Below, one piece after another: positions 32,584-40,463 of a stretch of DNA of 64,000 nucleotides. A program made the translations under genes and the position numbers. Position 1 is the first letter of the stretch. Each line of letters opens with the position of its first letter. A model generated the notes under the pieces. It saw nothing but the letters and a program-made list of their open reading frames with translations, made no database searches and had not been told where the DNA came from. Origin of the DNA: Sphingopyxis sp. Root154 (GTDB lineage: Bacteria > Pseudomonadota > Alphaproteobacteria > Sphingomonadales > Sphingomonadaceae). The stretch spans positions 1,222,911 to 1,286,910 of the forward strand of contig NZ_LMGI01000002.1 in the NCBI RefSeq assembly GCF_001427105.1. The letters run 5' to 3'.

Positions 32584-34116
32584 TCAGGCCTCCGCCTTCG
32601 CCTTCTCCCAATATTGGTCGCGGAGCAGACGCTTGTAGAGCTTGCCCGTATCGTGACGCGGCAGCGCTTCCATGAAATCGATACGGCGCGGGATCTTCAC
32701 CCCCGACAATTTCTCGCGTGCATAGGTCAGCAATTCGTCGCGGAAGGCGTCGGTCGCATCGACCATATCGGCGGGCTGGATGACCGCGATCACTTCCTCG
32801 CCCATTTCGTCGTGCGGGCCGCCCACGACCGCGACGTCGGCGACCTTTGGGTGGGTGACGAGATGGTTCTCGATTTCCTGCGGATAGATGTTCACCCCGC
32901 CCGAGATGATCATGAAGCTCTTGCGGTCGGTCAAATAGAGGAAGCCATCTTCATCAACTTTGCCCACATCGCCGAGGGTCGACCAGCCCTTTGAATTGCG
33001 ACTCGACGCCGTTTTCTCATTATCCCCATGATATTCGAAGACATTTTCGCTTTCGAAGAAAACCGCGCCCTCTTCGTTCGCACCAAGCTCGGTTTCATTG
33101 TCCTCGCCCATGATGTGGATCGCGCCGAGAATCGGGCGGCCGACGCTGCCCCTGTGCGTCAGCCAGTCGGCGCTGGAGATGAAGGTCATGCCATTGCCTT
33201 CGGACCCCGCATAATATTCGAAGAGCACCGGACCCCACCAGTCGATCATCGCCTGTTTCACCGGCACCGGGCACGGCGCCGCGGCGTGGATCGCGACCTT
33301 CAGCGACGAGGTATCGTAGCGCGTGCGAACGTCGCCCGGCAGCTTGAGCATGCGCACGAAATGCGTCGGCACCCACTGGCTGGCGTTCACGCGATATTTC
33401 TCGATAAACGCGAGCGCCGCCTCGGGATCGAATTTCTTCATCAAGACGACGGTGCCGCCGAGGCGGTGGACGGTCATCGACCAGCGTAGCGGTGCGGCGT
33501 GATAGAGCGGCGCGGGCGACAGATAGACGCTGTCGGCGTTGATCTGGAATATCGCCGAGGCGAGCATGACGAGGCTGTTCGTCGCGTCGATCGCCGGGTC
33601 CTCGGGAAGCGGCACACGCACGCCTTTGGGCCGGCCGGTGGTGCCCGACGAATAGAGCATGTCGACCCCGGCGCGCTCGTCGGCGACGGGCGTAGCGGGC
33701 ATCGCGCCGACCGCGTCCTCCCAGCTTTCATAGCCGGGAATTGTGCCGCCCATCGCGAAGCGCTTGATCCCCGTGGTCAACTGCTGCGCCGCGTCGGCGA
33801 GGCTCGCCGACACGATCAGAATCTGCGCGCCCGAATTTTCGAGGATATAGTCGGTCTCGTCCTGCGTCAGCCTTGACGAAATGCAGACATAGCGCAGCCC
33901 CGCGCGCTGCGCGCCCCAGGTCAGCCCATAATAATGCGGCGTGTTGTCGAGCATGAAGGCAACGACATCCTCATGCCCCAATCCATGCGAGCGAAAGAGC
34001 TGCGCGGCGCGGTTCGAGGCCGCGTCGAGTTCGCCATAGCTGATCGCCTCGCCCGTTTCGGCGACGATGATCGCGGCCTTATCAGGATTGGCGCGGGCGT
34101 GGACTGAGGGGTGCAT
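32584..34116 (-). CDS. AMP-dependent acyl-CoA synthetase/ligase
   Basis: 510 aa. Adenylate-forming signatures: MLYSSGTTGRPKGV (P-loop), FEYYAGSEGNG, WSTLGDVGKVDEDGFLYLTDR and MIISGGVNIYPQEIE, with the catalytic lysine in RHDTGKLYKRLL near the end. It activates a carboxylic acid to its CoA thioester through an acyl-AMP. It is the first gene of the three-gene minus-strand operon ending with the crotonase, separated by only 4 nt from the isomerase. Confidence 0.93.
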   Translation of the reverse strand: MHPSVHARANPDKAAIIVAETGEAISYGELDAASNRAAQLFRSHGLGHEDVVAFMLDNTPHYYGLTWGAQRAGLRYVCISSRLTQDETDYILENSGAQILIVSASLADAAQQLTTGIKRFAMGGTIPGYESWEDAVGAMPATPVADERAGVDMLYSSGTTGRPKGVRVPLPEDPAIDATNSLVMLASAIFQINADSVYLSPAPLYHAAPLRWSMTVHRLGGTVVLMKKFDPEAALAFIEKYRVNASQWVPTHFVRMLKLPGDVRTRYDTSSLKVAIHAAAPCPVPVKQAMIDWWGPVLFEYYAGSEGNGMTFISSADWLTHRGSVGRPILGAIHIMGEDNETELGANEEGAVFFESENVFEYHGDNEKTASSRNSKGWSTLGDVGKVDEDGFLYLTDRKSFMIISGGVNIYPQEIENHLVTHPKVADVAVVGGPHDEMGEEVIAVIQPADMVDATDAFRDELLTYAREKLSGVKIPRRIDFMEALPRHDTGKLYKRLLRDQYWEKAKAEA

Positions 34117-34260
34117 CGGGCATCATCTCCGGGAATCGTTGCTTTCTTTATGTCGAAGATCAGTAGCAACCTGAAACTTTCGGTCAAGCAAGCTGGGACC
34201 AGTGACAGGATCCCGATCAAGAAGCGGCAAATTGCGACGCAAGATTGGGAAATGCCGGAC

Positions 34261-34974
34261 CTAATCCGGACGCGACCGCAGCGCGTAGCCCATGCCCTTC
34301 ACGGTGCGGAGCATCGGCCAGTCGAACCCCCGATCGACCTTGGCGCGCAGTCGCGACATATGCACCTCGACCCGGTTGGTGCCGGGATCGAAATCGAGCC
34401 GCCACACCGCGCGGAGCAGCGCGCCGCGCGACAGCGGCCGGTCGGGGACGCGCGCAAGGTTCGCGAGCAGGTCGAATTCGCGAAGCGGCAGGCGGATGAG
34501 CCGGCCCGCGCGTTCGACGCGCCGGTCGATCAGGTCGATGCGAAGTTCACCCTCGCCCAGTTGCCCGGCGGCGATGCGGCTGCGGCGCAGCAGGCTGGCG
34601 ATCCGCGCGAGTACTTCGGGGAGGTTGCCGGTCCAGCCCATCGCATCGTCGGCGCCCGCACCAAGCCCCGCCATCCGGTCATCGAGCGAGTCGCGGTCCG
34701 ATAGGGCGATCAGCGGCCGCCGCCCGGCGATCGATCGCGCCAGCCGGACGAACTCGAAAGGCTCCTGCCAATCGAGGAACGGGTTGACGATCAGCAGGTC
34801 GAAACAGCTGTCGACCCAAGGGCGAAGCCCGTTCACATGCGGCGGCAGGAATTGCACCGCCAATCCCGCGGCCTCGATCGCATCGCCGAGCGTGTCGGCA
34901 CGCGGCGCCAACGGATGATAGATGGCGACGAGCAACTTCCTGTCGCATGCCCCGGCCTTATCCGATGACGCCAT
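34261..34974 (-). CDS. OmpR-type winged-helix regulator with degenerate receiver
   Basis: 237 aa from ATG 34974 (GGGGG 6 nt upstream). The N-terminal ~120 residues follow the receiver fold, but the phosphoacceptor position in LLIVNPFLDW is Asn64 instead of Asp, and the conserved Lys near GADDAMGWTGNLPE is missing. The C-terminal OmpR winged helix is normal: LPLREFDLLANLARVPDRPLSRGALLRAVW, RVEVHMSRLRAKVDRG and TVKGMGYALR. It probably works without phosphorylation. It lies between two acyl-CoA synthetase genes and is divergent from the second. Confidence 0.85.
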   Translation of the reverse strand: MASSDKAGACDRKLLVAIYHPLAPRADTLGDAIEAAGLAVQFLPPHVNGLRPWVDSCFDLLIVNPFLDWQEPFEFVRLARSIAGRRPLIALSDRDSLDDRMAGLGAGADDAMGWTGNLPEVLARIASLLRRSRIAAGQLGEGELRIDLIDRRVERAGRLIRLPLREFDLLANLARVPDRPLSRGALLRAVWRLDFDPGTNRVEVHMSRLRAKVDRGFDWPMLRTVKGMGYALRSRPD

Positions 34975-35052
34975 CCGCATCCCCCGTCGTCGACGTAACA
35001 TCTTGTCGCCCACCGGCATTGCACCGCCTTTCGGCTGTGCTAACCCTAAGCC

Positions 35053-36585
35053 ATGACCAGTATCGAAATGCTTGACGGCGACTTCGCCACCCTGCCCGAC
35101 CTTGTCCGTGCCCATGCTGCGGAGCGTCCCGATGCCGTAGCGGCTGCCGACGCGCTCCGGCGGCTGAGCTGGTCCGAACTGGATCAATTGACCGACCGAA
35201 TCGCCGCGCGGTTGCAGCAGGACGGATTTACAAAAGGAGAGCGTACCGCGATCGCCGGGCTCAACAGCGTCGAGCAGATGGCGGTGATCCTCGGCACGCT
35301 GCGCGCCGGCGGGGTCGCGGGGCTCGTGACCAACAGCGCCACCGGCGAGCAGATGGCGGCGATGATCGCCGACACCGGCGCGCGCCACCTGTTCCTCGAC
35401 AATGCCGCAAAGGCGAGCCTCGAAGGCCATGTCATCGCCGCGAGCGACCTGATCGCGATGGACGGCGGCGACGCGGGAACGCCGCTCGACGCCTGGCTGT
35501 CGCTGGCGGGCGCCAAGCCCGCCCCGGTCGAGATTCTGCCCGAAGACGGGTTCAACATCATCTATTCGTCGGGCACCACGGGCACGCCCAAGGGCATTAT
35601 CCACAGCCACGCGATGCGCTGGCAGCATATCATCCGCGGTGCGCCCGCTTACGGCCCCAATGCGGTGACAATCCTGTCGACCCCGCTCTATTCGAACACG
35701 ACGATGGCGAGCTTCATGCCCACCGTCGGGTCGGGCGGACAGGTCGTGTTGATGAAGAAATTCGACGCGCGCGGTTTCCTCGAGCTCGCGGCGCGCGAGC
35801 GGGCGACGAACACGATGCTGGTTCCGGTGCAATATCGCCGGATCATGGCGCTCGAGGATTTCGGCAGCTTCGACCTCTCCAGCTTTGTCGTCAAATATTG
35901 CACCTCGGCGCCCTTCCCCGCCGCGCTCAAGGCCGATGTGCTGCAGCGCTGGCCGGGCGGGCTCGTCGAAATCTACGGCATGACCGAGGGCGGCGCGGCG
36001 TTCATCCTGGAGGCGCATCAATTCCCCGACAAGCTCCACACCGTTGGCAAGCCCGCACCCGGGCATATCGCGAAGGTGATCGACGAGGAGGGCAACGAGC
36101 TGCCGCAAGGATCGGTCGGCGAAGTCGTCGGCCGCAGCCCCGCGATGATGACGGGATACAACAACCGCCCCGACGCGACCAAGGCGATGCACTGGTACGA
36201 TGCCGAGGGAAATCTCTTCTATCGCCACGGCGACATCGGCCGCATCGACGAGGATGGTTTCCTGACGCTGATGGACCGCGCCAAGGACATGATCATCTCG
36301 GGCGGCTTCAATATCTTCCCGAGCGATCTGGAGGCGATATTGATCGTCGACGACCGCGTCGTCGAAGCGGCGGTGGTCGGCATGCCGAGCGAGGAATGGG
36401 GCGAGACGCCGGTCGCGTTCGTCGTGCTAAAGCCCGGCGCTGATGCCGAAGCGGTGCGCGCTGACTGCAACGCCAAGGTCGGCAAGACGCAGCGGCTGAG
36501 CGCAATTACGGTGGTGGACGAACTGCCACGCAGTCCGATCGGCAAGGTGTTGAAACGCGAACTTCGGGATGCCTACGCCCGGTAG
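35053..36585 (+). CDS. AMP-dependent acyl-CoA synthetase/ligase
   Basis: 510 aa. IIYSSGTTGTPKGIIHSH, VEIYGMTEGGAAF, FYRHGDIGRIDEDGFLTLMDRAKDMIISGGFNIFPSDLE and RSPIGKVLKRELR contain the P-loop, adenine-binding, hinge and catalytic lysine motifs. The protein is only distantly similar to the synthetase encoded at 32584, so it is not a recent duplicate. It is divergently arranged from the degenerate-receiver regulator with ~78 nt between starts, suggesting control by it. Confidence 0.93.
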   Translation: MTSIEMLDGDFATLPDLVRAHAAERPDAVAAADALRRLSWSELDQLTDRIAARLQQDGFTKGERTAIAGLNSVEQMAVILGTLRAGGVAGLVTNSATGEQMAAMIADTGARHLFLDNAAKASLEGHVIAASDLIAMDGGDAGTPLDAWLSLAGAKPAPVEILPEDGFNIIYSSGTTGTPKGIIHSHAMRWQHIIRGAPAYGPNAVTILSTPLYSNTTMASFMPTVGSGGQVVLMKKFDARGFLELAARERATNTMLVPVQYRRIMALEDFGSFDLSSFVVKYCTSAPFPAALKADVLQRWPGGLVEIYGMTEGGAAFILEAHQFPDKLHTVGKPAPGHIAKVIDEEGNELPQGSVGEVVGRSPAMMTGYNNRPDATKAMHWYDAEGNLFYRHGDIGRIDEDGFLTLMDRAKDMIISGGFNIFPSDLEAILIVDDRVVEAAVVGMPSEEWGETPVAFVVLKPGADAEAVRADCNAKVGKTQRLSAITVVDELPRSPIGKVLKRELRDAYAR

Positions 36586-36597
36586 CCTGGGAGCGTC

Positions 36598-36803
36598 GAC
36601 TTTCTGCCGGTTGCGGAGACCGCGTCTCGCGATCGGCTGAAACCGGCTGTTGCGAAGACCGGAGCGGCGACCTATGAGGATTGCAGCATCAAGAGTTGGG
36701 TCGACGCCCAACGCCAACCTGCCAATCCGGGCAAGGTGGCGCTCCGCAAGGAGGATGTGGCCGAGCCGGCAACCAAGCGGATCAAGCCATGCAGCGTCGA
36801 ACC
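36598..36803 (+). pseudogene. Orphan coding-like fragment upstream of metA
   Basis: After the TAG of the acyl-CoA synthetase, the same frame stays open and reads VDFLPVAETASRDRL, then [20 protein letters not shown] and [19 protein letters not shown] before TAA at 36801-36803. Third positions in the latter half are G/C-rich, as in real genes of this genome, but there is no plausible start and no family is recognised. It may be the tail of a lost gene or chance. Confidence 0.3.
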
Positions 36804-36823
36804 GTAAAGAGGAACGACGTTTC

Positions 36824-37789
36824 GTGCCGATAAAGATACCCGATCAGCTCCCCGCTCGACCTATCCTCGAGGCCGAGGGCGTCGTGGTCATGCGGGAAGT
36901 CGATGCGGGGCGCCAGGACGTCAGACCGTTGCGGATCGCCCTGCTCAACCTGATGCCGGACAAGATCAGCACCGAAACACAGCTTGCCCGGCTGCTCGGG
37001 GCAACGCCGCTCCAGATCGAATTGACGCTCGTGCGGATCAGCGATCACGCCGCGCGCAACACGTCGGCAGACCATATGGCGGCTTTCTATCGGCCATGGA
37101 GCCATGTCCGGGCCGAGAAGTTCGATGGCTTCATCATCACCGGCGCCCCGGTTGAGCGGCTGCCTTATGACGAGGTCAGATACTGGTCCGAACTGCGCGC
37201 GATCCTCGACTGGACGCAGACGCACGTCCATCGCTGCTTTACGATCTGCTGGGCCGCGCAGGCGGCCCTCTTTCATTTCCACGGCGTGCCCAAACGCGAC
37301 CTGCTCCGCAAGGCGTTCGGCATATTCGAACATGTGAATCTTGCTCCCGCCTCTCCCTATCTCCGGGGTTTTTCAGACAGGTTCTATGTTCCCGTATCGC
37401 GCTGGACAGAAGTTTGCCCGACCGCGCTGGCGGAAGCGCGCGGGCTGCAGGTTCTGGCTGGCAGCGACGAGACCGGCGCAGGTCTCGTTTACGATCGGAC
37501 TCACCGGACTCTGCACATGTTCAATCACCTCGAATATGATACCGACACGCTGGCGGTAGAATATTATCGCGACGGCCGGGCCCAACTCCCGAGGGGCTAT
37601 TTTCCTGCCGACGATCCCGCGAGCGCGCCGGAGAACCGCTGGCGCAGCCACGCGCATTTGTTGTTCGCGAACTGGATCAACGAAATCTATCAGACCACGC
37701 CGTTCGAGGTCGCAGCGATCGGGACGCGCCAGATTTCCGCGGAAGGCAGGACCCGGATCAAGTCCGGGGTGACGGAAGTGGATGATTGA
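36824..37789 (+). CDS. metA: MetA-type homoserine O-acyltransferase, probably acetyl-specific
   Basis: 321 aa from GTG 36824 (AAGAGGA 10 nt upstream). This start puts the catalytic Cys of ICWAAQAAL at residue 142 and the specificity residue in TGAPVE at 111, exactly the standard numbering. Other motifs: [30 protein letters not shown] and HMFNHLEYD with the catalytic His and Glu. Glu111 is the residue of acetyl-CoA-using members, Gly111 that of succinyl-CoA-using ones. The last ~14 codons ([14 protein letters not shown]) run through an ACCCGGA...TCCGGGGT intergenic-type repeat. No SAM riboswitch is visible upstream. Confidence 0.92.
   Translation: MPIKIPDQLPARPILEAEGVVVMREVDAGRQDVRPLRIALLNLMPDKISTETQLARLLGATPLQIELTLVRISDHAARNTSADHMAAFYRPWSHVRAEKFDGFIITGAPVERLPYDEVRYWSELRAILDWTQTHVHRCFTICWAAQAALFHFHGVPKRDLLRKAFGIFEHVNLAPASPYLRGFSDRFYVPVSRWTEVCPTALAEARGLQVLAGSDETGAGLVYDRTHRTLHMFNHLEYDTDTLAVEYYRDGRAQLPRGYFPADDPASAPENRWRSHAHLLFANWINEIYQTTPFEVAAIGTRQISAEGRTRIKSGVTEVDD
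37751..37770 (+). repeat. Palindromic repeat unit inside the metA 3' end
   Basis: ACCCGGATCAAGTCCGGGGT is an imperfect palindrome (ACCCGGA / TCCGGGGT around TCAAG). It resembles the ACCCCGGACTTGATCCGGGGT-type intergenic repeat common in sphingomonads. It lies in the coding frame and supplies part of the MetA C-terminus. Confidence 0.45.
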
Positions 37790-37841
37790 GAGGCAGTTCA
37801 GCGCCCCAAAGCAGACGCTCGAGCGCCTCCACAAATTTCGG

Positions 37842-38360
37842 TCAGGCCAAATCCGCCGCCTGAATCGCCGCCAACGCACTCGCCAACCGCGCATCCCCCT
37901 CACCCTCGACCCACGCCCATTTGAGTTTGCGCCGGTCGAGCTCGCCGATCGCGACCTCCATGAATTGCGCCCGCGCGAGTTCGCTGCCGAACAGGCGCGT
38001 GCCATCCTCCTCCCACGAAAGGTCCATCGCGGGGACGAGATAGAGGTCGGCGACCTCATCCCACAAGTCGATTTCGGGCAGGCGGCGGCCGAGCAGCATG
38101 ATCGCCCACGCCTGCGTCATCAGCGGATCGGTGTCCGAAACCAGCCATGCGGGCCGCTGCGCGAGCGCTTCGCGGGTCGCGGCGCGATGGCCGTCGAAGA
38201 TCGCGAGCAGGTCGACCTCGTCGAGATCGGTGCCGTTCGCTTCGGCATAGGTGCGGCCATATTCGGGGACGACGAGCCCGCCGAGCTGGAGCGCGAGGCG
38301 CGGCGCGAGGGTCGACTTGCCGGTGCTTTCGGCGCCGTGGAGGCAGATATGGTGCGTCAT
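37842..38360 (-). CDS. NadR-like AAA/P-loop kinase (nicotinamide riboside kinase type)
   Basis: 172 aa. P-loop HGAESTGKSTLAPRLA near residue 8, then VVPEYGRTYAE and WLVSDTDPLMTQAWA, which match the ribosylnicotinamide-kinase half of NadR (COG3172). It lacks the NMN adenylyltransferase domain. Its start overlaps the pnuC stop by 4 nt (ATGA); PnuC imports nicotinamide riboside and this kinase would trap it as NMN. It is the last gene of the crt-LOG-pnuC operon. Confidence 0.85.
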   Translation of the reverse strand: MTHHICLHGAESTGKSTLAPRLALQLGGLVVPEYGRTYAEANGTDLDEVDLLAIFDGHRAATREALAQRPAWLVSDTDPLMTQAWAIMLLGRRLPEIDLWDEVADLYLVPAMDLSWEEDGTRLFGSELARAQFMEVAIGELDRRKLKWAWVEGEGDARLASALAAIQAADLA

Positions 38361-38926
38361 GCCGGAACTTCGCCCGCCGCCGCCGCACGTCGCCACTGGA
38401 GCAGGCCGTCGATCGACAGGCCGAGCAGCACGACATAGACCCCGCTGGTCGCATAAAGCCCGCGCCATGCGAACAGCGGCACCGCGATCAGGTCGACCGC
38501 GATCCACAGCCACCAGCTTTCTACCCGGCGCCGCGCGAGCAGCCATTGCGCGGTGATGCTGAGCATCGCGATCGCACCGTCGATCCACGGCGCGACCGCG
38601 TCGGTATAGCGGTCCATCGCAAAGCTCCACCCGACCCACGCGGCAATCGTGGCGAGCGCCCAGCCCCGCCGCGCACCGTCGGTCATCCAGCGCACTGGCA
38701 CCCCGCTATCGTCGCGCGCGCGCATCCACGCCGCCCAGCCATAAAGGTTGAGCACGAAGAAAAAGCCCTGGAGGAGCATGTCGCTGTACAGCTTCGCTTC
38801 GAAGAAGACGAAGGCGTAGAGGGTGACCGCGACCAGCGCGAAGGGATAGTTCCACACGCTGCGCAGCGCGACGAGCGCGACATTGGTCAGCACGAATGCC
38901 GCCGCGATCCATTCGAGATAACTCAT
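38357..38926 (-). CDS. pnuC: PnuC-family nicotinamide riboside transporter
   Basis: 189 aa, about seven membrane helices. The family features WNYPFALVAVTLYAFVFFEAKLYSDMLLQGFFFVLNLYGWAAW and WWLWIAVDLIAVPLF...GLYATSGVYVVLLGL are clear. PnuC carries nicotinamide riboside by facilitated diffusion, driven by phosphorylation inside, which fits the overlapping kinase gene downstream. It overlaps crtB upstream by 4 nt. Confidence 0.93.
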   Translation of the reverse strand: MSYLEWIAAAFVLTNVALVALRSVWNYPFALVAVTLYAFVFFEAKLYSDMLLQGFFFVLNLYGWAAWMRARDDSGVPVRWMTDGARRGWALATIAAWVGWSFAMDRYTDAVAPWIDGAIAMLSITAQWLLARRRVESWWLWIAVDLIAVPLFAWRGLYATSGVYVVLLGLSIDGLLQWRRAAAAGEVPA

Positions 38927-39882
38927 GCCGCAGCCTCGTGGCGCGGGCGGGTCCACAGGCCGTCGCGACTGATCCGCCGTTGCGGCGGACGTCGCAGCAC
39001 CGACCAGCCCGCGCGCGCGACCCAGCCCAGTTTCGCGAGAAGCGATGATCCCGCGCGGTGATCCCACGCATGGTCACCGCGCGCGCGCACTTCGCGCGCG
39101 ATGTCGCCATAAATGCCCGCGGCGGCGAGCACCGCCCAGCGGCTGCGCGGGGGCAGCTTGCGCGCGCCCCAGCGCGCCGACGCCTCATATTCCTCGGCCA
39201 TTTCGGACAGCCATCTGGCCATTACCGACAGGCGCCCGCGAAAGGCGGGGTGCATATGCTGGCCAGGCGGAATGTCGAGTTCGACCATCCACTCCATCGG
39301 CAAATAGCAGCGGTCGGCGGCGGCATCCTCCGCCACATCGCGCGCGATATTGGCGAGCTGGAACGCGATGCCGAGATCGGAGGCGCGGTCGAGCGTTGTT
39401 TCGTCAGCGGGATCGATTCCCATCACCAGTGCCATCGCGACGCCGACCGCGCCCGCGACATGATAGCTATAGCGCAGGAGGTCCGCCTCGCTGCGCGGGC
39501 GCCAGTCCTTTGCGTCGAGTTCGAAGCCAGCGACGATATCGTCGATCACCCAGCGCGGGATCGCGACTTCGGTGAGCAGGAAGCCGAGCGCGTCGAATGC
39601 GGGCTCGCCGGTTGGTTCGCCTGCGAAGGCTCTGTCGGTCTGCGCGCGGATATGCGCGACCGCGGCGACCGGATCATGGTCCGGCTTCATCGCGCCGCCG
39701 TGATCCTGCCCGTCGGTCAGATCGTCGGCGGCGCGGCACCAGGCGTAGAGCAGCCAGACACGCTCGCGCGTTTCGCGGTCGAAGAGCTGGCTGGCCAATG
39801 CGAAGCTTTTCGATCCGCGCGCGATGCTGTCGTGCGCGAAACCGTGGAGGGCATGTGCATCATAGGCCCCCTCTTCGATCAT
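38923..39882 (-). CDS. crtB: Phytoene synthase
   Basis: 319 aa. Condenses two geranylgeranyl diphosphates to phytoene. Squalene/phytoene synthase signatures: ARGSKSFALASQLF, the first Asp-rich motif RAADDLTD (about residues 50-57), SYHVAGAVGVAMALVMG and the second motif LGIAFQLANIARDVAEDA. The C-terminal Arg/Trp-rich tail is variable. Its ATG shares one base with the stop of the LOG gene (TAATG), and its stop overlaps pnuC. Confidence 0.95.
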   Translation of the reverse strand: MIEEGAYDAHALHGFAHDSIARGSKSFALASQLFDRETRERVWLLYAWCRAADDLTDGQDHGGAMKPDHDPVAAVAHIRAQTDRAFAGEPTGEPAFDALGFLLTEVAIPRWVIDDIVAGFELDAKDWRPRSEADLLRYSYHVAGAVGVAMALVMGIDPADETTLDRASDLGIAFQLANIARDVAEDAAADRCYLPMEWMVELDIPPGQHMHPAFRGRLSVMARWLSEMAEEYEASARWGARKLPPRSRWAVLAAAGIYGDIAREVRARGDHAWDHRAGSSLLAKLGWVARAGWSVLRRPPQRRISRDGLWTRPRHEAAA

Positions 39883-40463
39883 TACAGATTTTCGGCCTTC
39901 ATCGCGAAGATCGTCTTGTGCGGCACATAGGCCGCCATCTTGTCGAGAAGGTCGTCGAGCCCGGCATCGACGATCATGATCCCGGCATGCGCGGGACGGA
40001 TAAAGCCGACCTCGACCATGTTCCGGTTGAAGGCGATCAGGTCGTTATAGAAACCCGCGGCGTTGAGCAGCCCCACGGGCTTGCTGTGATAGCCGAGCTG
40101 CGCCCAGCTGATCGCTTCCCACAGTTCGTCCATCGTGCCGACGCCGCCGGGAATGGTGAGAAAACCGTCGGAGAGGTCGGTGAACATCTTCTTGCGTTCG
40201 TGCATGCCCGATACGACATGGAGTTCGGTACAGCCGCGGTGCGCGACCTCGGCGCCGACGAGTGCCTCGGGGATGATCCCGATCACTTCGCCGCCGGCTT
40301 CCAATGCGCTGTCGGCGACCGCGCCCATCAGCCCCAATCGGCCGCCGCCATAGACGACGCCGATGCCGCGTGTCGCGAGCGTACGCCCGACGTGGCGCGC
40401 GGTTTCGATATAGATCGGATCTTCGGGGGTTGCGGACCCGCAATAGACGGCAAGGCGTTTCAT
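39882..40463 (-). CDS. LOG-family protein (cytokinin riboside 5'-monophosphate phosphoribohydrolase type)
   Basis: 193 aa from ATG 40463. TIGR00730-type LOG: YCGSATPEDP, GIGVVYGGGRLGLMGAVADSAL, MHERKKMF and the catalytic PGGVGTMDELWEAISWAQLG. Known members hydrolyse nucleoside 5'-monophosphates to base and ribose 5-phosphate. It sits inside the carotenoid operon, overlapping crtI by 4 nt and crtB by 1 nt. In this setting with pnuC/nadR-like genes, a nucleotide-recycling role is possible. Confidence 0.92.
   Translation of the reverse strand: MKRLAVYCGSATPEDPIYIETARHVGRTLATRGIGVVYGGGRLGLMGAVADSALEAGGEVIGIIPEALVGAEVAHRGCTELHVVSGMHERKKMFTDLSDGFLTIPGGVGTMDELWEAISWAQLGYHSKPVGLLNAAGFYNDLIAFNRNMVEVGFIRPAHAGIMIVDAGLDDLLDKMAAYVPHKTIFAMKAENL

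Noticed and set aside
34975-36228. Upstream extension of the degenerate-receiver regulator frame to 655 codons
   Set aside because: The extension is antisense to the acyl-CoA synthetase and lacks protein-like composition; a ribosome site supports the start at 34974.
36586-36823. Possible SAM riboswitch before metA (stretch with CAACC, GCCAATCC and GGCAACC)
   Set aside because: The conserved SAM-I/SAM-II elements are not in the right order and no pseudoknot or P1 stem could be drawn; the stretch reads better as decayed coding DNA.
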